Positions 26,844-36,151 of a DNA stretch of 64,000 nucleotides are shown here, in pieces (the first letter of the stretch is position 1; each line of letters opens with the position of its first letter). A program made the position numbers and the translations under genes. The notes beneath the pieces are model-generated. The model searched no databases. It was not told the origin of the DNA and was given only the letters and a program-made list of their open reading frames with translations. Location of the stretch: NCBI RefSeq assembly GCF_007997225.1, contig NZ_VORM01000006.1:144845-208844 (forward strand), read 5' to 3'. The stretch comes from Subsaximicrobium wynnwilliamsii (GTDB taxonomy: Bacteria; Bacteroidota; Bacteroidia; Flavobacteriales; Flavobacteriaceae).

Positions 26844-27584
26844 ATGAATTTAACATTAAAAATATGGCGTCAAAAGAACGCCAAAACTAAAGGAAAAATG
26901 GTAGACTACCCCATAAAGGATGTGTCTCCAGATATGTCCTTTTTGGAAATGCTTGACGTCTTAAACGGCCAGTTAATCACCAATGGTGACGAACCAGTTT
27001 CTTTTGACCACGACTGTCGTGAAGGGATTTGTGGGTCCTGCTCATTGCAAATCAATGGCGAACCTCACGGCCCAGATAGAGGTGTTACCACCTGCCAATT
27101 GCACATGAGAATGTTCAATGATGGTGATACTATATTTATAGAGCCTTTTAGAGCAAAAGCGTTTCCTGTAATCAAAGATTTAATTGTAGATCGCAGTGCT
27201 TTTGATCGCATCCAGCAGGCTGGTGGGTTTATCTCGGTTAACACTTCAGGAAACACAATTGATGCAAATACCATTCCTATAAATAAGCACGACGCAGATG
27301 ATGCCTTTAGTGCAGCAACCTGCATTGGTTGTGGTGCTTGTGTGGCAGCCTGTAAAAATGCCAGTGCCATGCTGTTTGTAGGCGCAAAGGTTTCACAATA
27401 TGCTTTATTACCTCAAGGCGAAATTGAAGCTACAGACCGTGTGCTGAATATGGTCAAGCAAATGGATGTTGAAGGTTTTGGAAATTGCACCAACACCGGA
27501 GCTTGTGAGATTGAATGTCCTAAAGGCATTTCGCTTAAAAACATTGCGCGCTTAAACGTAGAATACCTTAAAGCAAGCTTCTAA
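26844..27584 (+). CDS. sdhB: Succinate dehydrogenase/fumarate reductase iron-sulfur subunit
   Basis: SdhB carries electrons from FAD to quinone through three Fe-S clusters. The [2Fe-2S] ligands lie in CREGICGSC near residue 60, and the other clusters in [13 protein letters not shown] and [14 protein letters not shown]. The frame reaches back to 26814, but the ATG at 26844 ([12 protein letters not shown]) matches the family, with an AAGG-like ribosome site just upstream. The protein has 246 residues. A terminator follows. Confidence 0.96.
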   Translation: MNLTLKIWRQKNAKTKGKMVDYPIKDVSPDMSFLEMLDVLNGQLITNGDEPVSFDHDCREGICGSCSLQINGEPHGPDRGVTTCQLHMRMFNDGDTIFIEPFRAKAFPVIKDLIVDRSAFDRIQQAGGFISVNTSGNTIDANTIPINKHDADDAFSAATCIGCGACVAACKNASAMLFVGAKVSQYALLPQGEIEATDRVLNMVKQMDVEGFGNCTNTGACEIECPKGISLKNIARLNVEYLKASF

Positions 27585-27631
27585 GTTTCAACAGCTACAA
27601 ACCATTAACTTAATAATATATTGTTAAACGG

Positions 27632-27664
27632 AAATTCCCAAGCACTACTGCTTGGGAATTTTTG
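27632..27664 (+). terminator. Terminator of the sdh operon
   Basis: AAATTCCCAAGCA / TGCTTGGGAATTT form a 13-bp stem with loop CTAC, followed by a T tract. Confidence 0.88.
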
Positions 27665-27687
27665 TTTCTTTACAGTTTTAAGACAAG

Positions 27688-29460
27688 ATGAAAAATCCCA
27701 AAACCTATTACCAGCAACAATTAGAGTTCAACACCCAACAAGCCACAGGATTGAAAAAAAGGCTTTTGGGGCTAAGCACTTTAAGACTTATCGTATTTAT
27801 GGCTACCGCAATAGCTATTTATTTCGCATGGGGCAATTATGTGATCATGGCAGGTATCGCTTTTGTTGGAATCGCACTTTTTATAGTATTGCTAGTCAAT
27901 TACAACAAATTCAAATCAAAGAAAATATTACACGAAGCCCTGGCAGATATCAATCAAGAGGAATTGCTGATAATCGAATCAAAATTTCACCATCGGAAGG
28001 ATGGTATGGCCTATCAAGACACCCAGCATTTTTACAGTTGGGATATTGACCTCTTCGGAAGGGGCTCGTTCTTTCAGTACATGAACCGTACTGCCACGGC
28101 CGAAGGTGGCTTGCAACTGGCCCAAGCGCTGAAAGCCAATGACATAAAGAGCATCACAGAACGTCAATTAGCCATCACAGAGCTATCTGAAATGGCTGAT
28201 TGGTCACAGCTGTATGCAGCCACGGCGAGTTTGGTAAAGACCGAAACCTCAGCCAAGGCAATTATGGACTGGCTAAAAAACCATAAGCCATTCATTCCAA
28301 AATTCATGCTTTGGTTTCCTCAAGTATTCTCAGTGTTTTCCATTGTACTCTTTGGCTTGTGCGTCGCTGAACTTATCGATTTCAATTATTTTGGCTATTG
28401 GTTGTTTGTAGGCTTGCTCATTACGGGTCGGTTTTTAAAAAATATCAATACCTTGGCCAACAATTCAGATAAAACAAAAAACACCTTTAAACAATATGCT
28501 TCGCTATTAGACCAAATAGAGCAGAGGTCCTTCAGCTCACAATTATTGCAAGCAAAGCAAGCACAAATCCAGTCACAAGGCAAAAAAGCATCCGCGATTT
28601 TCAAAAGCTTCTCAAAAAAATTAGACGCCTTAGATAACCGCAGTAATTTAATTTCCGCACTCTTTGGTAACGGTTATTTATTGCTGGATATAAAGAATGC
28701 TTATCAGGTTGAACGCTGGATTGGTAGCTATGCCCAAACTGTAGAGCATTGGTTTGAGGCGGTAGCGTTTTTTGATGCCTACAACAGTTTAGGCACCTAC
28801 GCCTATAACCATCAGGACCACGTATTCCCAGAACTAATGCACAACAAATCTGCTATAGAAGCTAAAGGTTTGGGGCATCCGCTCTTGAATAAAACGAAAC
28901 GTGTCACGAGCGATCTCAAAATTGATCAACAGCAATTTTTTATCATTACCGGCGCCAACATGGCTGGTAAAAGCACCTTTTTACGTACCGTGTCACTGCA
29001 TATCGTTATGGCTAACGTTGGTTTACCTGTTTGTGCAAGTGCCAGTAAATACGCCCCCATAAAGCTCATCACAAGCATGCGCACAAGTGATTCGCTGACC
29101 GACGATAGTTCCTATTTTTATTCGGAATTGACGCGCTTAAAATTCATAGTCGACGCTATTGTTGAAGAGCCCTATTTCATAATTTTGGATGAGATTCTCA
29201 AGGGCACCAATAGTACGGATAAAGCCATCGGTTCGAAAAAATTTGTGGAAAAACTGGTAGCAGGCAAGGCCACCGGAATAATCGCAACCCACGATTTGAG
29301 CTTGTGCAGCATTTCCGAAGCACTTGACGAAGTAGAGAACTATTACTTTGATGCCGAAATTATTGAGGATGAGCTCTACTTTGATTATAAACTCAAAATA
29401 GGGGTCTGTAAGAACATGAATGCGAGTTTCTTACTAAGGAAGATGGAAATTGTGGATTAA
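27688..29460 (+). CDS. Membrane-anchored MutS-like ATPase
   Basis: The 590-residue protein has two hydrophobic pairs (LRLIVFMATAIAIYFAW near residue 35 with a second helix after it, and a pair near residues 205-245). Its C-terminal ATPase domain is that of MutS (domain V): Walker A TGANMAGKSTFLRT, a SSYFYSELTRLK block and Walker B FIILDEILKGTNSTDK. It lacks the mismatch-recognition and connector domains. Similar proteins occur widely in Bacteroidota but their role is unknown, so it should not be called MutS. Confidence 0.85.
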   Translation: MKNPKTYYQQQLEFNTQQATGLKKRLLGLSTLRLIVFMATAIAIYFAWGNYVIMAGIAFVGIALFIVLLVNYNKFKSKKILHEALADINQEELLIIESKFHHRKDGMAYQDTQHFYSWDIDLFGRGSFFQYMNRTATAEGGLQLAQALKANDIKSITERQLAITELSEMADWSQLYAATASLVKTETSAKAIMDWLKNHKPFIPKFMLWFPQVFSVFSIVLFGLCVAELIDFNYFGYWLFVGLLITGRFLKNINTLANNSDKTKNTFKQYASLLDQIEQRSFSSQLLQAKQAQIQSQGKKASAIFKSFSKKLDALDNRSNLISALFGNGYLLLDIKNAYQVERWIGSYAQTVEHWFEAVAFFDAYNSLGTYAYNHQDHVFPELMHNKSAIEAKGLGHPLLNKTKRVTSDLKIDQQQFFIITGANMAGKSTFLRTVSLHIVMANVGLPVCASASKYAPIKLITSMRTSDSLTDDSSYFYSELTRLKFIVDAIVEEPYFIILDEILKGTNSTDKAIGSKKFVEKLVAGKATGIIATHDLSLCSISEALDEVENYYFDAEIIEDELYFDYKLKIGVCKNMNASFLLRKMEIVD

Positions 29461-29861
29461 GCAGTGCACATTAATTGTACTCTAGAACTTACTGCTCCCC
29501 ATTTTCTCCATGCTGAAGTACATACACTCTTATTAAAACTAGCGCTTCAATCGAAAATCAAGTTATAATACCCAGCCTTTATAGTAAAGGCAATTGTGTC
29601 CGATTGCAATTGCCCAATTTGAGCTTAGTAGCTGAAAGCTAAGTCAGCACATTAATTCGCCAAGCTTTCGTAGTAATGACTCATATTCTGAAGCGCACTC
29701 TTGTTTGAGGATTAAAGGCGATTCTTTAGATTATAAAAAGAAGATCACTCGTAGCATCTATTCTTCTTTTGAAACCAGAATACCCTTTCAGCAAGACCAT
29801 TCAGAAATCGATCTATAATTACCACAAGTTCGGTATTAAAAACCCGGCAGCTTCAGAAACG
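29461..29861. other. Intergenic region without a visible gene
   Basis: About 400 bp lie between the MutS-like gene and the rpmA terminator. A weak stem (AAAAGAAG ... CTTCTTTT, 29740-29770) could end the MutS-like transcript. No frame on either strand looks coding and no repeat is evident. Confidence 0.4.
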
Positions 29862-29891
29862 AAAAAACCCTTGCCAGATTGGCAAGGGTTT
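29862..29891 (-). terminator. Terminator of the rplU-rpmA operon
   Basis: On the minus strand AAACCCTTGCCA ATC TGGCAAGGGTTT forms a perfect 12-bp stem followed by further T residues, 24 nt beyond the rpmA stop. Confidence 0.9.
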
Positions 29892-29915
29892 ATAAAAATT
29901 GAAAGTTCAATTCAT

Positions 29916-30176
29916 TTAAGCTTCGAAAGGCTCGATAGAAACAAAGGATTTTCCTCCTTTTTTCCTAGCGAATTTCACGAGACCGTCCACTTGTGCATGT
30001 AATGTATGGTCTTTACCACCATATACATTTTCGCCTGGATGATGAGTGTTGCCTCTTTGTCTTACGATAATGTTTCCTGCAACAGCAGCTTGACCTCCAA
30101 AGATCTTAACACCTAAGCGTTTAGATTCTGATTCTCTACCGTTTTTAGAACTACCTACTCCTTTTTTGTGAGCCAT
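29916..30176 (-). CDS. rpmA: 50S ribosomal protein L27
   Basis: The 86-residue protein starts [20 protein letters not shown] and contains the L27 signature region [16 protein letters not shown] and a normal C-terminus. It functions near the peptidyl transferase centre. The start MAHKKG shows there is no Firmicutes-type cleaved N-terminal extension. It follows rplU with a 50-nt spacer that holds a hairpin. Confidence 0.97.
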   Translation of the reverse strand: MAHKKGVGSSKNGRESESKRLGVKIFGGQAAVAGNIIVRQRGNTHHPGENVYGGKDHTLHAQVDGLVKFARKKGGKSFVSIEPFEA

Positions 30177-30196
30177 TGTCTTGAGGTTTTATAGAG

Positions 30197-30213
30197 TTTG
30201 CCACGGTGGCAAA
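30197..30213. repeat. Palindromic hairpin in the rplU-rpmA spacer
   Basis: TTTGCCAC and GTGGCAAA flank a single base and would form a tight stem just upstream of rpmA. It may influence the ratio of the two ribosomal proteins. Confidence 0.5.
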
Positions 30214-30226
30214 CCGATTAATAATT

Positions 30227-30991
30227 TTATTTTTTATCTTTTAGCAATGCTTTTGCTTGTTTTACCCATTCTTCAGATTCAATCTTATCACGGGTAATTC
30301 CATCTACTGCAGAGAGTTCTTCTCTATCAGCAGCTTTTAACTTACTGATTTGCTCAAAGGTATAAATCCCCAATTCATTGAGTCTTTCCTCATAAGCTGG
30401 ACCAATACCATTGATCATTTTCAAATCATCGGCATCTGCTTTCAAAGCTGTACCTACGTTGTGAAGTACTTTATCGATGTTGATCTCGATCTGTGCCTCA
30501 TCAGCTCGGTGCTCTGCTCGCGTCACTAGATTTTCACTAATATCAGCTTCTTTCTTAGTCTCCTTTTTGGGAGTAGTTTTAGCAGCTGGGCTAGTTGAAG
30601 TTTTAGTGTCCTTCACAGGGGCTGCCTGCTCAGTTTTAGCGGGTTTTGCTTTTTCGGTTTTCTCAGCTTTTTTAGCTCCAGAACCTACGATGCTTTCAAT
30701 CACGATTTCCGATAAGGCTTGTCTGTGACCGTTTTTTACACGGTAACCTTTTCTTCTTTTCTTTTTGAAAACGATTACTTTGTCACCTTTAAGGTGTCTT
30801 AAGACTTTAGCACTAATAAGTGCTCCGTCTATAGCTGGGGCGCCTAGAGTAATATTGTCACCATCTCCGATCAAAAGAACACTATCGAAATCAATTTTCG
30901 ATCCTTCATCTGATCCTAAACGGTTAACAAAAACTTTTTGGTCTTTTTCAACTTTAAATTGTTGCCCTGCTATCTCTACAATTGCGTACAT
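30227..30991 (-). CDS. rplU: 50S ribosomal protein L21 with long C-terminal extension
   Basis: Residues 1-100 are a normal L21 (MYAIVEIAGQQFKVEKDQ, then KKRRKGYRVKNGHRQ). Residues about 105-160 are a Lys/Ala/Thr/Pro-rich linker. Residues about 185-254 form a helix-hairpin-helix-like domain (DLKMINGIGPAYEERLNELG, then LSAVDGITRDKI). The 254 residues compare with about 100 in most bacteria. Extended L21 proteins occur in related Flavobacteriaceae, so this is probably genuine and not a fusion artefact. The extension may contact RNA or a second ribosomal element; that is inference. Confidence 0.93.
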   Translation of the reverse strand: MYAIVEIAGQQFKVEKDQKVFVNRLGSDEGSKIDFDSVLLIGDGDNITLGAPAIDGALISAKVLRHLKGDKVIVFKKKRRKGYRVKNGHRQALSEIVIESIVGSGAKKAEKTEKAKPAKTEQAAPVKDTKTSTSPAAKTTPKKETKKEADISENLVTRAEHRADEAQIEINIDKVLHNVGTALKADADDLKMINGIGPAYEERLNELGIYTFEQISKLKAADREELSAVDGITRDKIESEEWVKQAKALLKDKK

Positions 30992-31048
30992 AGCGTAACG
31001 TTTTTATTAAAAATTAGAATATTGCGCTCTCTCTCTAGAAAGCGGGTG

Positions 31049-31079
31049 CAAATATACATTCTAATTAATTAATTTACAA
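31049..31079 (-). promoter_or_regulatory. Promoter of rplU-rpmA, TTG-N20-TATATTTG
   Basis: On the minus strand TTG is followed by 20 nt and TATATTTG, an ideal Bacteroidota promoter. The leader of about 50 nt has a GCGCTCTCTCTCTAGAAAGCG-like inverted repeat at its start. Confidence 0.65.
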
Positions 31080-31084
31080 GCGTT

Positions 31085-31540
31085 TTATTTTTTTTGCTGT
31101 TTTTGATAACTTTTTTTGAAAAATTGCATCAACGCCAAGGATAGCACGACGCTCGAGCCCATACCTTCTAAAAAAATAATGAAAACCAAGACCCCAGCAC
31201 CCGAATCGTAGTTTCTAAGCCAATCTTCTAAGATGGTTTGAGTGAATTCAGGATCGATGTGGAACATGTAAATCGCCATGAAAATCGTAAAAATGATTGT
31301 GGCAGTAAAACCAGTTAGGATCCCTATTTTAATCCCGTTTATATACGAGAGACCTTCAGCATCAATTAGCTTGTAGTGCTTAATGGCTAAAGAGATACCT
31401 GCCACCATGACTACACCGTTAAGCAATCGTAACCAAGGATTTTCGTGAAGATCAAACAATCTTACAATTAGGAAATAAGCAATTAAGGAAATCGCCATAA
31501 ATATCCCGTATCTCAGGGCTACTCTAACGGACATCGTCAT
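31085..31540 (-). CDS. DUF4199 family membrane protein
   Basis: The 151-residue protein has four hydrophobic helices (for example YGIFMAISLIAYFLIV and VLVFIIFLEGMGSSVVLSLAL) and a basic tail, as in the DUF4199 family of Bacteroidota. Function is unknown. It stands alone, divergent from the M16 protease pair. Confidence 0.82.
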   Translation of the reverse strand: MTMSVRVALRYGIFMAISLIAYFLIVRLFDLHENPWLRLLNGVVMVAGISLAIKHYKLIDAEGLSYINGIKIGILTGFTATIIFTIFMAIYMFHIDPEFTQTILEDWLRNYDSGAGVLVFIIFLEGMGSSVVLSLALMQFFKKSYQKQQKK

Positions 31541-31652
31541 AAATTGGTGGTTTTTAGTTGTAAATCAATAAAGTTCGGGAAAAAAAGTCTCCATTGTGCG
31601 AATTTAAGATAATTTTTACAAATTAAAATCCTTTAAAGGCTGTCTATTTCCC

Positions 31653-31660
31653 TATTTTTG
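31653..31660 (+). promoter_or_regulatory. TAnnTTTG -7 box (TATTTTTG) of the M16 pair
   Basis: TATTTTTG lies 57 nt upstream of the first M16 ATG. A clear -33 TTG is lacking. Confidence 0.4.
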
Positions 31661-31716
31661 TGAGAATCAAAAAAATTTAACACCTTTAAACGTATTAACT
31701 TAAAAACAACTTTATA

Positions 31717-33039
31717 ATGAAAAAATGCTTATTTATTTTGGCTGTGATGGGATTGGTTGGATTTTCATCCAATGCCCAGCAAGTCGAATTTGAACAATTT
31801 GATCTGGATAATGGCATGCATGTCATCCTGCATCAAGACAATACGGCTCCTGTCGTAACTGTCTCGGTAATGTATCACGTTGGCGCAAAAGATGAAAACC
31901 CAGAACGCACTGGCTTTGCTCACTTTTTTGAACACCTTTTGTTTGAAGGCACCAAAAATATAGGAAGAGGTGAATGGTTTACCATTGTGTCCTCTAATGG
32001 CGGCACAAACAACGCAAACACCACAGATGACAGAACCTATTATTATGAGGTTTTCCCTTCTAATAATGTGGAGCTGGGATTATGGATGGAATCAGAACGA
32101 TTAATGCATCCTATCATCAATCAAATTGGAGTTGACACTCAAAACGAGGTTGTGAAGGAAGAGAAAAGATTGCGTGTTGATAATAGTCCTTATGGTAAGT
32201 TTCTAGAAAACATAAAATTGAACATGTTTGAGAAACACCCTTACAAAGGCACTACCATTGGTAAGATGGAGCATCTGGATGCTGCCACCCTAGAAGAATT
32301 TCAAGCATTTTACGAAAAATATTACGTGCCTAACAATGCGGTCCTAGTGGTTGCTGGGGATATAAACAAATCTGAAGTTAAAAAGATGGTCAAAGATTAT
32401 TTCGGTCCTATCCCAAGAGGTGCAGATATTGTGAGAAGTTTTCCAAAAGAAGACCCAATCACCGAGCCCATGACCGCGACAGCTTATGACTCGAATATTC
32501 AAATCCCAGCGATTATGGCTGCATACAGAACGCCTTCCTTTAAAGATAGAGACGCGTATGTATTGGCAATGATCTCTAGTTACCTAAGCGGTGGTAAATC
32601 TTCAAAACTTTACAAGAAAATTGTCGATGAGAAAAAAATGGCTTTACAAGTAGGGGCCTTAGATTTTAGCCAAGAAGACTACGGAACCTATATTTTATAC
32701 GGGTTGCCACTTGGCGATACCAAATTAGAGGATCTGGTTACTGAAATTGATGAGGAGATCGTAAAACTTCAAACGGAGTTGATTTCAGAGCGAGACTACG
32801 AGAAACTTCAGAATGTTTTTGAAAATCAATTTGTCAACTCAAATTCAAGCGTGACTGGTATTGCAAACTCCTTGGCAAGATATTATATGCTATATGGAGA
32901 TGTCAATCTTATCAATAACGAAATTGATATTTACAGATCTATCACAAGAGCCGAAATTCAAGAAGTCGCAAATAAATACCTAAACCCTAATCAAAGATTA
33001 TTGCTAGAGTATTTACCAGAAGACAAACAAGAAAACTAA
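31717..33039 (+). CDS. M16 family zinc peptidase (active member of a pair)
   Basis: The 440-residue protein has a signal peptide (first 20 residues, ending SNAQ), so it is periplasmic or outer-membrane associated. The inverted zinc motif H-x-x-E-H is present at His69-Phe-Phe-Glu72-His73, and the downstream Glu ligand lies in NEVVKEEKRLR. The C-terminal half is the inactive M16 lobe. The next gene, 12 nt away, encodes a paralogue without the motif. This active/inactive pairing is typical of bacterial M16B heterodimers such as processing-peptidase-like pairs. Confidence 0.93.
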   Translation: MKKCLFILAVMGLVGFSSNAQQVEFEQFDLDNGMHVILHQDNTAPVVTVSVMYHVGAKDENPERTGFAHFFEHLLFEGTKNIGRGEWFTIVSSNGGTNNANTTDDRTYYYEVFPSNNVELGLWMESERLMHPIINQIGVDTQNEVVKEEKRLRVDNSPYGKFLENIKLNMFEKHPYKGTTIGKMEHLDAATLEEFQAFYEKYYVPNNAVLVVAGDINKSEVKKMVKDYFGPIPRGADIVRSFPKEDPITEPMTATAYDSNIQIPAIMAAYRTPSFKDRDAYVLAMISSYLSGGKSSKLYKKIVDEKKMALQVGALDFSQEDYGTYILYGLPLGDTKLEDLVTEIDEEIVKLQTELISERDYEKLQNVFENQFVNSNSSVTGIANSLARYYMLYGDVNLINNEIDIYRSITRAEIQEVANKYLNPNQRLLLEYLPEDKQEN

Positions 33040-33051
33040 AAAGTAAAAAAT

Positions 33052-35127
33052 ATGAAATCAAAAATATCAATCCTTATTGTAATATTTCTAATGTCAATAG
33101 GAGTTTCTGCTCAAATTGATAGATCACAACCACCAAAGCCGGGACCAGCTCCAAAAATAGCTTTGGAAAAACCCTCTGAATTCAAATTGAAGAATGGACT
33201 TACGGTCATGGTAGTAGAAAACCACAAATTGCCCAGAGTGTCTTATTCGCTTACCATTGATAATGACCCTCTTGCCAATGGAGACAAAGCTGGTGTTGAA
33301 AGCCTAATTGGCGCAATGATGGGCAATGGTACCACAAGCATTTCGAAAGATAGTTTTAATGACGAGGTCGATTTTTTGGGAGCTAACATTAATTTTAGCG
33401 CAAATGGTGCTTACGCAAGTGGGCTTTCAAAATACGCAGAGCGCATTTTGGAACTCATGTCAGATGCTGCCATCAATCCTTTATTAACGGAAGAAGAGTT
33501 TGATAAGGAAAAAGCCAAACTCATCGACGGACTTAAATCTAGCGAAAAAAGTGTTGATGCTATCGCTGGACGCGTGGGATCGGCATTATCTTACGGTAAA
33601 AATCATCCTTATGGCGAATTGACTACGGAAGAAACCGTGAACAATGTGACCTTTGGAGATGCTGTATCTTATTACGAATCTTACTTCAACCCAACCAAAG
33701 CTTATTTAGTGATTATTGGCGATGTGGAATATAAGACCATCAAAAAACAAATTGAGAAATACTTCAGCAAATGGGAGAAATTGGTAAATGTAGAATACAC
33801 AGTGCCACAAGCTGCGCCCAACGTGCAGTACACCCAAATCAATTTTATAGATATGCCCAATGCTGTGCAATCTGATATTTCATTGACCAATAATGTGGAT
33901 CTACAAATGAAAGATCCCGATTATCACGCTGTACTTATCGCCAATAAAATTCTTGGTGGTGGTTTCAACAGTTACTTGAACATGAATTTACGTGAAGAAC
34001 ACGGGTACACTTATGGCGCCAGATCTGGAGTAGGCACCGATGAATTTGCATCCCGTTTTTCAACCAGCGTTCAAGTAAGAAACATGGTTACTGATAGCGC
34101 TGTGGTTAATACCATACAAGAAATAAAACGTATCAAGGAGGAACCTGTAGAGCAAGATGCACTCAAAAACGCAAAAGCCAAATACGTAGGCGACTTTGTT
34201 TTGGCATTGGAGAGCCCACAAACCATCGCACGTTATGCTTTAAATATCAAGCTTAACGAATTGCCTTCCGATTTCTACACGACTTACCTTCAAAAAATCA
34301 ATGCAGTTACTGTAGAGGATGTGATGCGCGTGTCAAAAAAATATTTCAAGACTGAGAATGCTCGTATTGTTATTGTTGGGAAAGGTAGCGAGGTTTTAAC
34401 CAATCTAGAAAAAACTGGAATTCCTATCCAGTATTTCGACAAATTCGCCAATCCTGTAGACAAGCCTGTATTTTCTAAGGAAATCCCTGCTGACATGACC
34501 GCGCAAAAAGTCGTTGATAATTATATTGAAGCAATTGGAGGCATGGCCGATTTAGAAAAAGTAAAATCGGTGGTCAACACTGCGAATGTGACTATCCAAG
34601 GCGCTCCCTATAAGCCAACCGCGGTTATTAAAATGATGTCACCAAATAAAATGTCTATGGAAATGAGCATTGAAGGTATGGGCACCGTCATGAAACAGAA
34701 ATTTGATGGCACTACAGGCTATCAAGAACAACAAGGCAATAGAATGCCAATGACAGAAGATCAAATTGCCGAAAATAAGGCAGAAATGGTGCTATTCCCA
34801 GAGCTTTCAATGGATATGTCAAACTTGAGTTTAGAATCGATTGTTCCTATGGAAGGCACAGATGCCTATAAAATCAAGGTAACTAATGGCGATAAAGTGT
34901 CGTTTAGATTTTATGATGTGAATTCTGGCTTATTGGTTCGTGAAGAAGCTACTACCGAAGCTCAAGGACAAAGTATTAGCACGATTCAGGAATATTCCGA
35001 TTACACGGAAGTTGATGGGGTCATGATGCCAGCCGTTCAAAAAATCACTACGGGTCCTCAAGTGATTACGATGACTTCAACTGAATTTAAAATCAATGAA
35101 GATGTTACTGATGCAGATTTCAAATAA
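33052..35127 (+). CDS. M16 family protein, motif-less partner with C-terminal extra domain
   Basis: The 691-residue exported protein (signal ending SVSAQ) has two M16 lobes. The place of the zinc motif reads LIGAMMGNGT, so it cannot bind zinc. It retains the R-x-Y-type substrate segment (NLREEHGYTYGARSG). After about residue 480 comes an extra domain (VDNYIEAIGGMADLEKVKSV ... FRFYDVNSGLLVREE) that looks like a LolA/LppX-type lipoprotein-carrier fold. It probably forms a heterodimer with the preceding active subunit. The extra domain may position substrates. Confidence 0.9.
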   Translation: MKSKISILIVIFLMSIGVSAQIDRSQPPKPGPAPKIALEKPSEFKLKNGLTVMVVENHKLPRVSYSLTIDNDPLANGDKAGVESLIGAMMGNGTTSISKDSFNDEVDFLGANINFSANGAYASGLSKYAERILELMSDAAINPLLTEEEFDKEKAKLIDGLKSSEKSVDAIAGRVGSALSYGKNHPYGELTTEETVNNVTFGDAVSYYESYFNPTKAYLVIIGDVEYKTIKKQIEKYFSKWEKLVNVEYTVPQAAPNVQYTQINFIDMPNAVQSDISLTNNVDLQMKDPDYHAVLIANKILGGGFNSYLNMNLREEHGYTYGARSGVGTDEFASRFSTSVQVRNMVTDSAVVNTIQEIKRIKEEPVEQDALKNAKAKYVGDFVLALESPQTIARYALNIKLNELPSDFYTTYLQKINAVTVEDVMRVSKKYFKTENARIVIVGKGSEVLTNLEKTGIPIQYFDKFANPVDKPVFSKEIPADMTAQKVVDNYIEAIGGMADLEKVKSVVNTANVTIQGAPYKPTAVIKMMSPNKMSMEMSIEGMGTVMKQKFDGTTGYQEQQGNRMPMTEDQIAENKAEMVLFPELSMDMSNLSLESIVPMEGTDAYKIKVTNGDKVSFRFYDVNSGLLVREEATTEAQGQSISTIQEYSDYTEVDGVMMPAVQKITTGPQVITMTSTEFKINEDVTDADFK

Positions 35128-35147
35128 CTGAATCATTTACAAATCCG

Positions 35148-35184
35148 AAAAAAATCCGAAACAGCACTTGTTTCGGATTTTTTT
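35148..35184. terminator. Bidirectional terminator after the M16 pair
   Basis: AAAAAAATCCGAAACA / TGTTTCGGATTTTTTT form a long stem around GCACT. It also covers the stop of the convergent transporter gene. A partial copy of its left arm (AAATCCGAAA) precedes it. Confidence 0.88.
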
Positions 35185-36061
35185 ATGCTTTTCGTTTGTT
35201 GGCCAAAAATACGCCTAACAAAATCACAGCACTCGCCAACAATTGCATAAATCCAAAAGTTTCTCCGTCCAAAAGTCCCCAAGCCAATGCAACAACCGGC
35301 ATCAAATAGGTCACTGAAGACGCAAAAACAGGTGTGGCCATTTGTATTAATGAGTTGAAAACAACTTTCGCAAGCGCAGTGCCAAATATTGACAAAAGAG
35401 AAACATACAGCATTGCCATTTTGAAATTAGGCGCTGCAAAGGTTTCCGAAGTAAAAAAATCACTACCAATCAAAATCAGTATTGCTGGTATTATAATAAC
35501 GACATAGCTTCCTGCTGCAATAGCCAAAGGTTTCACTTCTTGCAAATAATTCTTGATGATATTCGCATTCAAGCCATACATGATTGTTGAAATAATAACA
35601 AAGCCTGCATAAAGATAATTTTGGTCTGGATTGAGTTCGGCACCTTTAAAAATTAACATGCTCGTACCAACAAAGCCAATGATCACACCCAAAATTTGTC
35701 GTTTTGTAGAAGCGATTTTAAATATTGCAAAACCAAGAAGCAAGGTGTTTAATGGCACCAGTGAATTAAGTATGGAAGTAATGGCACTATCAATTTCGGT
35801 TTCAGCAATGGCAAATAGAAACGCTGGTATAAAAGACCCCAAAAAACCCGAAAGCACCACCCATTTCCAAGATTTTCTCTCAATGGTCTTCAACCTGCCA
35901 TATCCAAAACAAAGCAACACAACCCCCGAAATAATTGTGCGAAGCGCACCCAATTGAAAAGGGCTTAGACCCAATAGCGATTTTTTGATGAGAATGAATG
36001 AACTGCCCCAAATAAGCGAGAGCAGCAGGAGATAAATCCATTTCTTATTTGAAATTTTCAT
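35183..36061 (-). CDS. EamA/DMT family transporter
   Basis: The protein has ten predicted transmembrane helices in two EamA repeats, with LLSLIWGSSFILIKKSLLGL near the N-terminus and a second repeat from about residue 150. Such carriers export metabolites or amino acids; the substrate cannot be deduced. I prefer the ATG at 36061 (MKISNKKWIYLL), which begins just before the first helix, over a GTG at 36082. The gene is monocistronic and converges on the M16 terminator. Confidence 0.88.
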   Translation of the reverse strand: MKISNKKWIYLLLLSLIWGSSFILIKKSLLGLSPFQLGALRTIISGVVLLCFGYGRLKTIERKSWKWVVLSGFLGSFIPAFLFAIAETEIDSAITSILNSLVPLNTLLLGFAIFKIASTKRQILGVIIGFVGTSMLIFKGAELNPDQNYLYAGFVIISTIMYGLNANIIKNYLQEVKPLAIAAGSYVVIIIPAILILIGSDFFTSETFAAPNFKMAMLYVSLLSIFGTALAKVVFNSLIQMATPVFASSVTYLMPVVALAWGLLDGETFGFMQLLASAVILLGVFLANKRKA

Positions 36062-36122
36062 GGGCAGACTTAACGAATTCACAAAGTTCGTTAATTAACT
36101 TTCAAGCATCATCTATATTTAT

Positions 36123-36130
36123 TAAGTTTG
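36123..36130 (+). promoter_or_regulatory. TAnnTTTG -7 box (TAAGTTTG) of the HMA lipoprotein gene
   Basis: TAAGTTTG lies 21 nt upstream of the ATG at 36152. Confidence 0.45.
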
Positions 36131-36151
36131 AGCTACAAAATTGAAACAATT

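Noticed and set aside
27688..29460. Calling this gene mutS
   Set aside because: Only the ATPase domain is MutS-like; recognition domains are missing and membrane helices are present.
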